Shown here piece after piece: positions 9,043 to 17,014 of a stretch of 64,000 nt of DNA. The stretch comes from Hwanghaeella sp964350445. Its GTDB lineage: Bacteria > Pseudomonadota > Alphaproteobacteria > UBA8366 > Aestuariispiraceae. The notes under the pieces were generated by a model, which was not told the DNA's origin, did no database searches, and saw only the letters and a list, made by a program, of their open reading frames with translations. The DNA is taken from positions 62,001 through 126,000 of the forward strand of contig CAYGKA010000001.1 in NCBI GenBank assembly GCA_964350445.1, given 5' to 3'. Numbering within the stretch: position 1 is the first letter of the stretch; each line of letters starts with the position of its first letter. The translations under genes were made by a program, and so were the position numbers.

Positions 9043-9177
9043 GTCACCGCCACGGTTTGGGGATGGATCGCCGTACCGGGGCTCGCGCGCGTCTTTCTTC
9101 TGCATGCAGCGGGTTGTCGTCTCGGACCAAATCCTCTAAGAAGCCGCTCGTTTCTCATTTGTCGAAAGTTGAAGATA

Positions 9178-9360
9178 ATGGCTGTACCCAAAAGAAAGGT
9201 GAGCCGTTCGCGTCGCGATATGCGCCGGGCTCATGATTCACTGAAAAGCGCGGCTCACGCCGAATGCCCGAACTGTGGCGAACTGAAGCGTCCGCATCAC
9301 GTTTGCGGCTCCTGCGGTCACTACGACAACCGCGAGGTTGTGGAAGCGGCCGGACTCTGA
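9178..9360 (+). CDS. rpmF: 50S ribosomal protein L32
   Basis: A 60-aa zinc-ribbon ribosomal protein. The N-terminus MAVPKRKVSRSRRDMRRAH is the universal L32 start, and two CxxC pairs (CPNCGE and CGSCGH) form the zinc site. Start is ATG 9178; the in-frame TTG at 9169 is not needed. The rpmF-plsX-fabH order is the classic fatty acid/phospholipid cluster. Confidence 0.97.
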   Translation: MAVPKRKVSRSRRDMRRAHDSLKSAAHAECPNCGELKRPHHVCGSCGHYDNREVVEAAGL

Positions 9361-9493
9361 TTGCCTGTTCCGAAGGCGTCCGGCTGGTTTGAACGAGGAC
9401 GCTTACTAGCTCGCACTGGCCCGGAACGCCTCCTTAAGGGACGATAAGGGCCCTCCGAGGCACAAGAACAAGGCAAGCGGCGGGACAACGCTT

Positions 9494-10543
9494 TTGGCGG
9501 ATCGGCTGACAATTTCGCTGGACGGTATGGGGGGCGATGACGCCCCCGATATTGTTGTTAAGGGCGCCGCGATCGCGCGGGAGCGTCTGCCGAACGCTTT
9601 TTTTCTGCTATTCGGCGACGAAGCGCGTCTTGCACCCTTGGTGGCGGCGGAGCCCCTGCTGGCCGGTTGCGTCGAAATCCGCCATACGGACAAAGCCATT
9701 TCCAACGACGAGAAACCGTCGACGGCGCTGCGCAGCGGAAAGCAATCCAGCATGCGGCTGGCGATCGACGCGGTAAAAAGCGGCGAGGCGTCCTGTGCTG
9801 TTTCCGCCGGGAATACCGGCGCGCTGATGGCTATGGCGATGTTCGGCCTGCGCACTTTGCCGGGCATCGACCGGCCGGCGATCAGTTCCTTTTTCCCGAC
9901 CATGCGCGGCGAAAGCTGCATGCTCGACCTCGGCGCGAATGTGGAATGCAGCGCCGACAATCTGGTCCAGTTCGCGGTCATGGGCGAGGTATTCGCCAGA
10001 ACCGTGCTCGGCCTCGCCAAACCCACGATCGGCCTGCTCAACATCGGGGTCGAGGATTTGAAGGGCAAGGAAGAGGTGAAGACCGCGGCCAACATCATTC
10101 GCAACAGCAATTTACCTATAGAATTCAAGGGGTTCGTCGAAGGCGACGACATCACCAAGGGTACGGTCGATGTCGTGGTGACCGACGGTTTCACCGGGAA
10201 CATTGCGTTGAAGACGGCGGAAGGCACATCCAAGCTGATCAGCACCTTTATCCGCGAAACCTTCCAAAGCAGCCTGATGGCGAAGATCGGTTATCTCCTG
10301 GCCAGCCGATCGATGGCGAAGCTGCGCCTGCGATTGGATCCCCGGCGCTACAACGGCGCGGTGTTCCTGGGGTTGAACGGCATCGTGGTGAAAAGCCACG
10401 GCGGCACCGACGGGATCGGTTTCGCCAATGCCATCGGTGTCGCCGCCGACATGGCCGTCCACGGTTTCATTGATGCGATGAAGGCCGATTTCGAAAGTTT
10501 GCAGGCCGACACCCAGGCCGTGCGGGAGGCCGCAGCCCAATGA
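9494..10543 (+). CDS. plsX: Phosphate acyltransferase PlsX
   Basis: A 349-aa peripheral membrane enzyme that turns acyl-ACP into acyl-phosphate, the acyl donor for PlsY in phosphatidic acid synthesis. The N-terminal ISLDGMGGDDAP motif, the AVSAGNTGALMA loop and the VVTDGFTGNIALKT segment identify the family. Start is TTG 9494; no better ATG lies upstream of the conserved N-terminus. Its last four bases overlap the fabH start (ATGA), so the two are translationally coupled. Confidence 0.96.
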   Translation: MADRLTISLDGMGGDDAPDIVVKGAAIARERLPNAFFLLFGDEARLAPLVAAEPLLAGCVEIRHTDKAISNDEKPSTALRSGKQSSMRLAIDAVKSGEASCAVSAGNTGALMAMAMFGLRTLPGIDRPAISSFFPTMRGESCMLDLGANVECSADNLVQFAVMGEVFARTVLGLAKPTIGLLNIGVEDLKGKEEVKTAANIIRNSNLPIEFKGFVEGDDITKGTVDVVVTDGFTGNIALKTAEGTSKLISTFIRETFQSSLMAKIGYLLASRSMAKLRLRLDPRRYNGAVFLGLNGIVVKSHGGTDGIGFANAIGVAADMAVHGFIDAMKADFESLQADTQAVREAAAQ

Positions 10544-11517
10544 GTATCGTTCGTTCGCAGGTCGTCGGTGTCGGCAGTTATCTTCCTGAAAAAGTCCTGA
10601 CCAACGACGAACTGGCGAAGACGGTCGATACGTCGCATGACTGGATCGTGAAGCGCACCGGGATCAATCAGCGCCATATCGCAGCACCCGGCGAGTTGAC
10701 GTCGGATCTGGGCCGGGAAGCGGCGCTGCGGGCTCTCTCGGCTGCCCAGGTTAAGCCGCAGGATGTCGATCTTATCGTTCTGGCGACAACGACGCCGGAC
10801 AACACCTTTCCGGCCACCGCGGCGCGCATTCAAAGCCAACTTGGCGTCACGAAGGGGCCGGCCTTCGATGTTCAGGCCGTTTGCAGCGGGTTCGTCTTCG
10901 GCCTCGCCATGGCTGACAACATGCTGCGGTTGGGGCAGGCAACCACCGCGCTGGTGATTGGGGCGGAGATCTATTCCCGTATTCTTGACTGGAATGATCG
11001 GGGAACCTGTGTGCTTTTCGGCGATGGAGCCGGGGCGGCGGTTCTCAAGGCGGTCGACAGTGTGGGCAGCAACCAAGATCGCGGCATTCTGTCGACGCAT
11101 CTTTACACCGACGGAACCCGCTACGATCAGCTCTATGTCGACGGCGGTCCGGCGACCAATGGTTCCTCCGGCTATGTCCGGATGCAGGGTCAGGAAGTTT
11201 TCCGTTTTGCTGTCAACAGCATGGCAACTTCGGTTCGCACAGGACTTGAAGCGAACGGCTTGACGATGCAAGACGTGGATTGGCTGATTCCGCATCAGGC
11301 GAACAGCCGGATCATCGCGAAAGTCGGCGAGACGCTGAACGTCGATGAGGACAAGGTGATCGTCACGGTACAGAATCACGCCAACACTTCCGCTGCGACA
11401 ATTCCGCTCGCGTTGACCCATGGTTTCGAACGCCAGTTGTTCAAGCCGGGTGACCTGTTGGCCCTGACCGCCATGGGCGGAGGCTTCTCCTGGGGCTCTG
11501 CGATTCTGCGCTGGTAA
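10540..11517 (+). CDS. fabH: Beta-ketoacyl-ACP synthase III
   Basis: A 325-aa condensing enzyme that starts type II fatty acid synthesis by joining acetyl-CoA to malonyl-ACP. The catalytic triad is intact: Cys115 in AVCSGF, His252 in PHQAN and Asn282 in HANTSAA. The C-terminus GGGFSWGSAILRW is characteristic. It overlaps plsX by four bases. A 188-base gap with no obvious terminator separates it from ihfA. Confidence 0.97.
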   Translation: MSIVRSQVVGVGSYLPEKVLTNDELAKTVDTSHDWIVKRTGINQRHIAAPGELTSDLGREAALRALSAAQVKPQDVDLIVLATTTPDNTFPATAARIQSQLGVTKGPAFDVQAVCSGFVFGLAMADNMLRLGQATTALVIGAEIYSRILDWNDRGTCVLFGDGAGAAVLKAVDSVGSNQDRGILSTHLYTDGTRYDQLYVDGGPATNGSSGYVRMQGQEVFRFAVNSMATSVRTGLEANGLTMQDVDWLIPHQANSRIIAKVGETLNVDEDKVIVTVQNHANTSAATIPLALTHGFERQLFKPGDLLALTAMGGGFSWGSAILRW

Positions 11518-11705
11518 GCCGGGCCGGAGCGTACCCGCAGGCTAATCGGATTCTTAGCCGGAGCTTCTCGTTGACCTCGGTAAGGCCCAACGGTAACCTC
11601 ATGAAATAACCAAAGTTTTGCGCAACGACGCCGAGGCGGTTTTTGGGGGGGTAGTCCCGACCTTCACGGCTTTATCATAGTCCTGCATATGCGGCGGGGG
11701 AGAAT

Positions 11706-12008
11706 ATGGTTGAGAAGACGGTCACCCGCGCGGAATTGTCCGAGGCGGTATACCAAGAAGTTGGCCTTTCGCGGAATGAATCGGCGGATCTCGTCGAAGC
11801 GGTTCTAGGCGAAATGTCGGATGCGCTGACACGCGGTGAGTCCGTGAAGATTTCATCCTTCGGCAGTTTCTCCGTTCGCCAGAAGGGTGAGCGGATCGGC
11901 CGCAATCCGAAAACCGGTGAGGAAGTGCCCATTCTTCCCCGCAAAGTTTTGGTTTTCCGGCCGAGTCACGTTCTGAAGAACAGAATCAACGCGAATCTGA
12001 AAGACTAG
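11706..12008 (+). CDS. ihfA: Integration host factor subunit alpha
   Basis: A 100-aa HU/IHF-family DNA-bending protein. The beta-arm carries GRNPKTGEEVPI, in which the Pro intercalates into DNA, and FGSFSVRQKGER is typical of IHF-alpha. ATG 11706 follows a GGGGGAG ribosome site. The beta subunit is not in the window. A hairpin (ATCCGG / CCGGAT, 12011-12028) follows the stop. Confidence 0.95.
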   Translation: MVEKTVTRAELSEAVYQEVGLSRNESADLVEAVLGEMSDALTRGESVKISSFGSFSVRQKGERIGRNPKTGEEVPILPRKVLVFRPSHVLKNRINANLKD

Positions 12009-12010
12009 GC

Positions 12011-12028
12011 ATCCGGTTGTTTCCGGAT
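12011..12028 (+). other. Hairpin between ihfA and merR
   Basis: Perfect inverted repeat ATCCGG / CCGGAT with loop TTGTTT directly after the ihfA stop. There is no T-run, so at most a partial terminator or mRNA-processing hairpin. Confidence 0.3.
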
Positions 12029-12081
12029 AGGCTGTAAGCCGGGCGGCAGACGTTTCGGCGTGGTAGGACGATTTCTTGACG

Positions 12082-12582
12082 ATGGCAGACAATACCGAAG
12101 CCAAGGGCGGTAGCGGGGAGGCGAAAGGCGGGAAATCCGCCGGTGCGTTCCGCACAATCAGCGAAGTCTCGTCCGAACTCGACATCCCGCAACATGTCCT
12201 GCGTTTCTGGGAAACGAAGTTCGCCCAGGTAAAGCCGATGAAACGAGCGGGCGGGCGACGCTACTACCGGCCCGAGGACGTGGACCTCCTCTCGCGGATC
12301 CGCGACCTGCTGTATTCGGAAGGCTATACGATCCGGGGCGTGCAGAAACTGCTGCGCGAAAAGGGGCCGAAAGGTCTGCTTACGGAAGCGGCGGCCGAAC
12401 CGGCGCCGCCGGTCGAGCAATCGGCCGCGCCGTCGGACGACCCTGTCTCCGAAGAAACACCGGCCGACAAGGGCCCGCAGGGAGTGTTGTTCCCGCTCGG
12501 CCCGTCCGGCATCCCCGCATCGACCAAGGCGGCGCTGCGGGACGTGTTGACCGAGTTGAAGGAAATCCGCGCCGCGCTTTAG
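12082..12582 (+). CDS. MerR family transcriptional regulator
   Basis: A 166-aa regulator of the MerR type found next to ihfA in alphaproteobacteria. The winged HTH lies at about residues 24-90: FRTISEVSSELDIPQHVLRF, then the wing GGRRYYRPEDV. The remainder is a low-complexity Pro/Glu-rich linker and a short C-terminal helix (LTELKEIRAAL). There is no Cys-based effector domain, so it is not a metal sensor; its role is unknown. I chose ATG 12082 over TTG 12076. It converges with nagZ, 23 bases apart. Confidence 0.88.
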   Translation: MADNTEAKGGSGEAKGGKSAGAFRTISEVSSELDIPQHVLRFWETKFAQVKPMKRAGGRRYYRPEDVDLLSRIRDLLYSEGYTIRGVQKLLREKGPKGLLTEAAAEPAPPVEQSAAPSDDPVSEETPADKGPQGVLFPLGPSGIPASTKAALRDVLTELKEIRAAL

Positions 12583-12605
12583 GCGGCCCCCGTCCAGTGC
12601 CCCGT

Positions 12606-13619
12606 TCAGGCGGCTTCTTCCAGTAAACCCGTCAATTCGGTTTCGATTTCCGTGGCGCTTGGATGCGGTGCCGGGTGGGGCAGCGGCGTCGCCTCGACCC
12701 GTGCCAGCGCGTCGCTGGAAAGCGGTGCGGCTGCTTCCGCCACGCCTGCCATCTCCTCCAGCTTGCCGTTGCAGTGAAGGATCAGGTCGCATCCCGCGGC
12801 GAGGGCTTTTTCCGCGCGATAGGCCATTTCCCCGGTCAGGGCGTTCATCGACAGGTCGTCGGTCATCAAAGGGCCGCGAAAGCCTATCCTGCCCCGAATA
12901 ATGTCGCGAATGCCGGTCGGCGACTGGGTGATCGGGCGGTCGGGATCGATGGCGGTGAGCACGAGATGCGCCGTCATGCCCCAGGTACTGTCACGGCAAG
13001 CGGTGAAGGGTTTGAAATCCGTCCGTGTCAGGATTTCCAGATCGGTGTCGATGACCGGAAGACCATGATGGCTGTCGACCATGGCCCGCCCGTGGCCGGG
13101 CAGGTGCTTGATCACCGCCATGACGCCGGCATGGCGGAAACCCTCGATGGCCGACTGACCCAGCCGCCCGACCAAATCGGGATCGTTGCCGAAGGACCGG
13201 TCGCCGATCACCTCGCTCGCCCCGTCGAAGCGAAGGTCTAGGCAGGGGGCGCAGTCGACGGTGACGCCCAGTTCCCGCAACTGTACGCCAATCCCAAGGG
13301 CATGCAGATAGGCGGCGCGGGCCGCCGCCGCTTGATCCCGGCGGGCCAATGCCGCGATCATGCCCGCGGCCGGCGCTTCCCGAAAATGCGGTCCGCGCAG
13401 ACGCTGAACCCGGCCGCCTTCCTGATCGATCAGGATCGGCAGATCGTCCCTGCCGCTGATGTCGCGAAGGCTGTCGGTAAGGGCTTTGACTTGATTGACG
13501 TCCCGAATGTTGCGGGCGAACAGGATGTAACCGAACGGGTTGGACGATTTGAAGAAATCGCGTTCCCGTTTCGTCAGGGCGGTGCCCTCCAGGCCGAAAA
13601 TCACGTTCGAAGGCGTCAT
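12606..13619 (-). CDS. nagZ: Beta-N-acetylhexosaminidase (GH3)
   Basis: A 337-aa cytoplasmic glycoside hydrolase family 3 enzyme that removes GlcNAc from anhydro-muropeptides in peptidoglycan recycling. The NagZ signature KHLPGHG (about residues 169-175) and the catalytic Asp in LMTDDLSMNAL are present, as is the conserved LIDQEGGRVQRL. The frame extends upstream to 13676, but ATG 13619 (MTPSNVIFGLEG) gives the usual N-terminus. It starts 4 bases after the GHMP kinase stop on the same strand, so the two may share a transcript although the functions look unrelated. Confidence 0.92.
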   Translation of the reverse strand: MTPSNVIFGLEGTALTKRERDFFKSSNPFGYILFARNIRDVNQVKALTDSLRDISGRDDLPILIDQEGGRVQRLRGPHFREAPAAGMIAALARRDQAAAARAAYLHALGIGVQLRELGVTVDCAPCLDLRFDGASEVIGDRSFGNDPDLVGRLGQSAIEGFRHAGVMAVIKHLPGHGRAMVDSHHGLPVIDTDLEILTRTDFKPFTACRDSTWGMTAHLVLTAIDPDRPITQSPTGIRDIIRGRIGFRGPLMTDDLSMNALTGEMAYRAEKALAAGCDLILHCNGKLEEMAGVAEAAAPLSSDALARVEATPLPHPAPHPSATEIETELTGLLEEAA

Positions 13620-13623
13620 TGCG

Positions 13624-14661
13624 TCATATGCTCCGCGCTGTGGATGGGCCGTCATGCACCGCTGCATCCCAGCCATTCGGTTCGTAGAGCACGATTGTGC
13701 TTCCGGGTGCGCCGATCTTGAATTCGACGGGGACGAGATCGGAAAGCGCGCTCAACAAAGCCGGTTTACGCTCTGGCGGCACGACGAACAGCATGAATCC
13801 GCCACCGCCCGCGCCCAACAGCTTGCCGCCATAGGCGCCGGCGGCGATTCCGGCCTCATAGATCTCGTCGACCTTGCCGGTTGAGACCGTTTCATGGATT
13901 TCCCGCTTGTTCCGCCAGGACTCCGCCATCAGCCGGCCGAATTCGGCGATGTCGCGTTCGGGAGAAATCAGGATGTTGAACGCCTCATCCGCCATTTGCT
14001 GGAGGTTGTGCAGTTGCGCCTGCCGCTTGGGGATGTTGTCGATCTGGTTCTTCGCGTATGCATCGGCATAACGTGCGAAACCGGTGAAAACCATGACGAG
14101 ATGGCTTTCCAACGCGCGCCGACGGTCGGCGGAAATCACCAGCGGGGAAACGGTACGCGACCCGTCGGGCTTGAAGGCAATGTAGTTCGTTCCGCCATAG
14201 GCGGCCCAGATCTGATCCTGGTCGCCGACATTTTCGCCGATCAGGTTCTGCTCGATATGTGTGACTTCGTCGGCCAGACGGGACGGTTTGTGCATCCGGC
14301 CCAGTAAGGCGGAAGCGGCGTTGTACATGCCGCAGGTGAAGGACGAACTGGATCCCAACCCGGTCCGCGCCGGCAGATCGCCGTCATGGTGAATCTCGAC
14401 ACCTTTATGGATACCCAGGTAATTAAGCACCGCCCTGACGCTTGGATGCTCTATCTGGTCTATCGTGGAGACGGTCTCGACCTTGGAATAGACGACCCGG
14501 TGCTTGTGTTCGAAGAAGGGGGGCAGGTGCCGGATGGTGACGTGGCAATACTTGTCGATTGCCGTGCCCAACACGGCGCCGCCGTGTTCCTTGTACCAGG
14601 CCGGATAGTCCGTGCCACCGCCGAAGAAGGAGACGCGATAGGGGGTGCGGGCAATGATCAT
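13624..14661 (-). CDS. hddA: GHMP kinase, D-glycero-D-manno-heptose 7-phosphate kinase-like
   Basis: A 345-aa GHMP-superfamily kinase. HddA phosphorylates C1 of heptose 7-phosphate on the way to GDP-D-glycero-D-manno-heptose. Visible motifs are the N-terminal IIARTPYRVSFFGGGTDYP, the ATP loop RTGLGSSSSFTCG (about residues 103-115), and the C-terminal GGKLLGAGGGGFMLF. The frame remains open upstream through other genes, but ATG 14661 gives the family N-terminus. An HddC-like nucleotidyltransferase lies at 28.0-28.7 kb; gmhA and gmhB are absent from the window. It diverges from the E1 alpha gene across 174 bases. Other sugar substrates (for example fucose-type) cannot be excluded. Confidence 0.85.
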   Translation of the reverse strand: MIIARTPYRVSFFGGGTDYPAWYKEHGGAVLGTAIDKYCHVTIRHLPPFFEHKHRVVYSKVETVSTIDQIEHPSVRAVLNYLGIHKGVEIHHDGDLPARTGLGSSSSFTCGMYNAASALLGRMHKPSRLADEVTHIEQNLIGENVGDQDQIWAAYGGTNYIAFKPDGSRTVSPLVISADRRRALESHLVMVFTGFARYADAYAKNQIDNIPKRQAQLHNLQQMADEAFNILISPERDIAEFGRLMAESWRNKREIHETVSTGKVDEIYEAGIAAGAYGGKLLGAGGGGFMLFVVPPERKPALLSALSDLVPVEFKIGAPGSTIVLYEPNGWDAAVHDGPSTARSI

Positions 14662-14835
14662 GCGCGGCGATCTCTTCTGAGATGTCCATTCGTTTCGGTG
14701 GATCGGGCTTCTGCCCGTCGCTTTCCAATGTATTTCAGTATATCCGGGCCCTCGGTTGGATGGCAAAGGTTTGCTGTAGTCGTGATCGTTCTGGCTACTG
14801 GCCACCATCGGCTGAATCCCTGTAGACGAAAACCC

Positions 14836-15798
14836 ATGACACAAGAATTCGAAACCGACCTGATTGCCCGGCTTTACCGGAAGATTCGGCTGATCCGCCG
14901 AATGGAGGAGGTCGTGGCGGAAATCTATCCCAGCGACAAGATCAAGAGCCCGGTGCATCTGTCGATCGGACAGGAAGCGGTTTCCGTGGCGTTTTGTGAT
15001 CCGTTGCGGCGGCAAGACGTTGTTTCGATGACCTATCGCGGGCATGCCGCCTTTCTGGCCAAGGGCGGGTCGCCCAGGGGCATGATGGCTGAATTGTACG
15101 GAAAGCAGGATGGTGTCGCCCATGGCATCGCCGGGTCGATGCATCTGGTCGACATGGAGAACGGCATTCTGGGGGCGTCCGCCGTGGTCGGCACGTCTAT
15201 CCCGGTGGCGGTCGGCTATGCGATGGCGATCAAGATGCGGGGCGAGGACCGGATCGTCGTGTGTTTCCTGGGCGATGGTGCGACGGAGGAGGGTGTTTTC
15301 CCCGAAAGCCTGAACTTCGCGGCGCTCCACGCCCTGCCGATCCTCTTCGTCTGTGAGAACAACGGTCTGGCGATCCATTCGCCGCTTTCCAACCGTTGGG
15401 CGCAGCCGGACCTGTGCCGCCGCGTGGAAGGCTATGGTGTCGAGGCGCACCGGTTCGAGAGTATGGACACGCTTGTGCTGCGCGCTTGGGCGGAAGACCG
15501 GATTTCGGCGATCCGCCAGGGCAGGGCACAAGGCCCGGTATTTGCGGAATGCCCGACCTATCGATGGCTGCAGCATGTGGGGCCGACCGACGACCATGAT
15601 CAGGACTACCGGGACAGGGACGAAGCGGCGCGCTGGCGCGCCGCGGACCAAGTTGAACGGCTCGGTGCAGCGTTGACCGCCGAAAACCGCGCCGAAATCG
15701 ATGCAGAAGTTGAACGTGCGGTCGCCGATGCGGTCGCCTTCGCGGAAGCGAGCCCCTTCCCGCAACCGGGACAGCTGAATGTTGGCGCCTATGCCTGA
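14836..15798 (+). CDS. Thiamine-diphosphate dehydrogenase E1 component, alpha subunit
   Basis: A 320-aa alpha subunit of a 2-oxoacid dehydrogenase-type E1 enzyme. The ThDP/Mg2+ motif is intact: G146-D147-G148, then 26 residues, then N175-N176. Gene order is alpha then beta with a short overlap. No E2 acyltransferase or lipoamide dehydrogenase is near, and the surroundings are sugar-nucleotide and glycosyltransferase genes. PDH-type pairs such as AviB1/AviB2 of avilamycin biosynthesis add two-carbon branches to keto-sugars, so a C-C bond-forming role on a nucleotide sugar is plausible. An acetoin-dehydrogenase role would need E2/E3 elsewhere. The ribosome site is weak. Confidence 0.85.
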   Translation: MTQEFETDLIARLYRKIRLIRRMEEVVAEIYPSDKIKSPVHLSIGQEAVSVAFCDPLRRQDVVSMTYRGHAAFLAKGGSPRGMMAELYGKQDGVAHGIAGSMHLVDMENGILGASAVVGTSIPVAVGYAMAIKMRGEDRIVVCFLGDGATEEGVFPESLNFAALHALPILFVCENNGLAIHSPLSNRWAQPDLCRRVEGYGVEAHRFESMDTLVLRAWAEDRISAIRQGRAQGPVFAECPTYRWLQHVGPTDDHDQDYRDRDEAARWRAADQVERLGAALTAENRAEIDAEVERAVADAVAFAEASPFPQPGQLNVGAYA

Positions 15799-16834
15799 TA
15801 CGATCGCCTATAAGGAGGCCCTGCGCCTCGGCATCGGCCGCGCGATGCGAAAAGACAGTGACGTCTTCCTGTTCGGTCTGGATGTGGACGACCATCTGGG
15901 TATCCAGGGCACGACACTGGGGCTGAAGGAAGAGTTCGGCGCCAAGCGGGTCTTCGGAACGCCGTTGTCGGAAGACGCGATGACCGGCGTGGCCATTGGC
16001 GCCGCCATGGCCGGCATGCGTCCGATTCACACCCATATCCGAATGGATTTCCTGCTGCTCTGCATGAACCAGTTGGTGAATATCGCCGCCAAGGCGCACT
16101 ACATGTTCGGCGGCCAAGTGAAGGTGCCCATGGTGGCGCGCGGTATCATCGGCAAATCCTGGGGGCAGGGCGCGCAACACAGCCAGGGTCTGCACAGCCT
16201 GTTCATGCATATCCCGGGGCTGCGCGTCGTCGCGCCCGCCACGCCGCACGATGCGATGACCTGCATGCTGGCGGCAGTTGCGGACGACAACCCGGTCGTC
16301 TTCGTTGAACATCGTTTGCTGTATAACCGCCAAGGCCCGGTGGATGCGGCGGCACCGCCGTCGGTGATCGGCAAGGGGCGTATCTGCAGGAACGGCAAGG
16401 ATGTTACCATCGTCGGCATTTCCAACATGCTGCACGACGCCCTTAAAGCGGCGGAACTGCTGACTCAGGCGGATGTCGTTGCCGAAGTCATCGACCCGAT
16501 CTGGCTCTCGCCCCTGGATATCGACCTCATTGTCCGATCCGCTGAGAAGACGGGCCGCCTGATCGTCGCCGACGCGGCCTGGACCGCCTGTGGCGCATCG
16601 GCAGAAATCGTCGCTGCGGTGGCCGAACGGGTGCCGGGCGTGCAGGTCGCGCGGATCGGCTTCGCGCCCACCCCATGCCCGACGACACCGTCGCTGGAGA
16701 AGGCTTTTTATCCGGATGCGGTCTCCATATGCGACGCCGCGATGGCGCTCGTCGCACCTGGCGCCGTGACGCCGCCCTTTGCGGCGATGGCCGACACGAT
16801 GCAGCAGGACCCGGTTTTCAAGGGGCCGTTCTGA
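15791..16834 (+). CDS. Thiamine-diphosphate dehydrogenase E1 component, beta subunit
   Basis: A 347-aa beta subunit partnering the preceding alpha subunit; transketolase-type pyrimidine and C-terminal domains are both present. Glu61 (TPLSEDAMTG) is the residue expected to activate the thiamine ring, and His130 (QHSQGLHS) corresponds to the conserved active-site loop. The last residues of alpha overlap the start. I prefer ATG 15791 (MPDTIAYKEALR) over ATG 15779. After the stop there are 180 bases without a clear gene before the MAF glycosyltransferase, where base composition also falls. Confidence 0.85.
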   Translation: MPDTIAYKEALRLGIGRAMRKDSDVFLFGLDVDDHLGIQGTTLGLKEEFGAKRVFGTPLSEDAMTGVAIGAAMAGMRPIHTHIRMDFLLLCMNQLVNIAAKAHYMFGGQVKVPMVARGIIGKSWGQGAQHSQGLHSLFMHIPGLRVVAPATPHDAMTCMLAAVADDNPVVFVEHRLLYNRQGPVDAAAPPSVIGKGRICRNGKDVTIVGISNMLHDALKAAELLTQADVVAEVIDPIWLSPLDIDLIVRSAEKTGRLIVADAAWTACGASAEIVAAVAERVPGVQVARIGFAPTPCPTTPSLEKAFYPDAVSICDAAMALVAPGAVTPPFAAMADTMQQDPVFKGPF

Positions 16835-17014
16835 GATGGGGATAGGTGCCGGACGGGCCGAGCGGTTTCAGACGCTTCTCTTCGCGCTTCGGCAGCATAA
16901 CCCAAAACGCCCTGCCGACATCGGTGCGTATCGTAACGAACGGCCGCGCATCAAGGTGCGGTACGGTTTTGAATCGCTTCCGGTTTTTCCGCGCGAATCC
17001 AACGGCCATCCATA

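Noticed and set aside
14662..15765. Upstream extension of the HddA-like frame to a 713-aa protein
   Set aside because: The extension overlaps the E1 alpha gene antisense and has no domain; ATG 14661 gives the family N-terminus.
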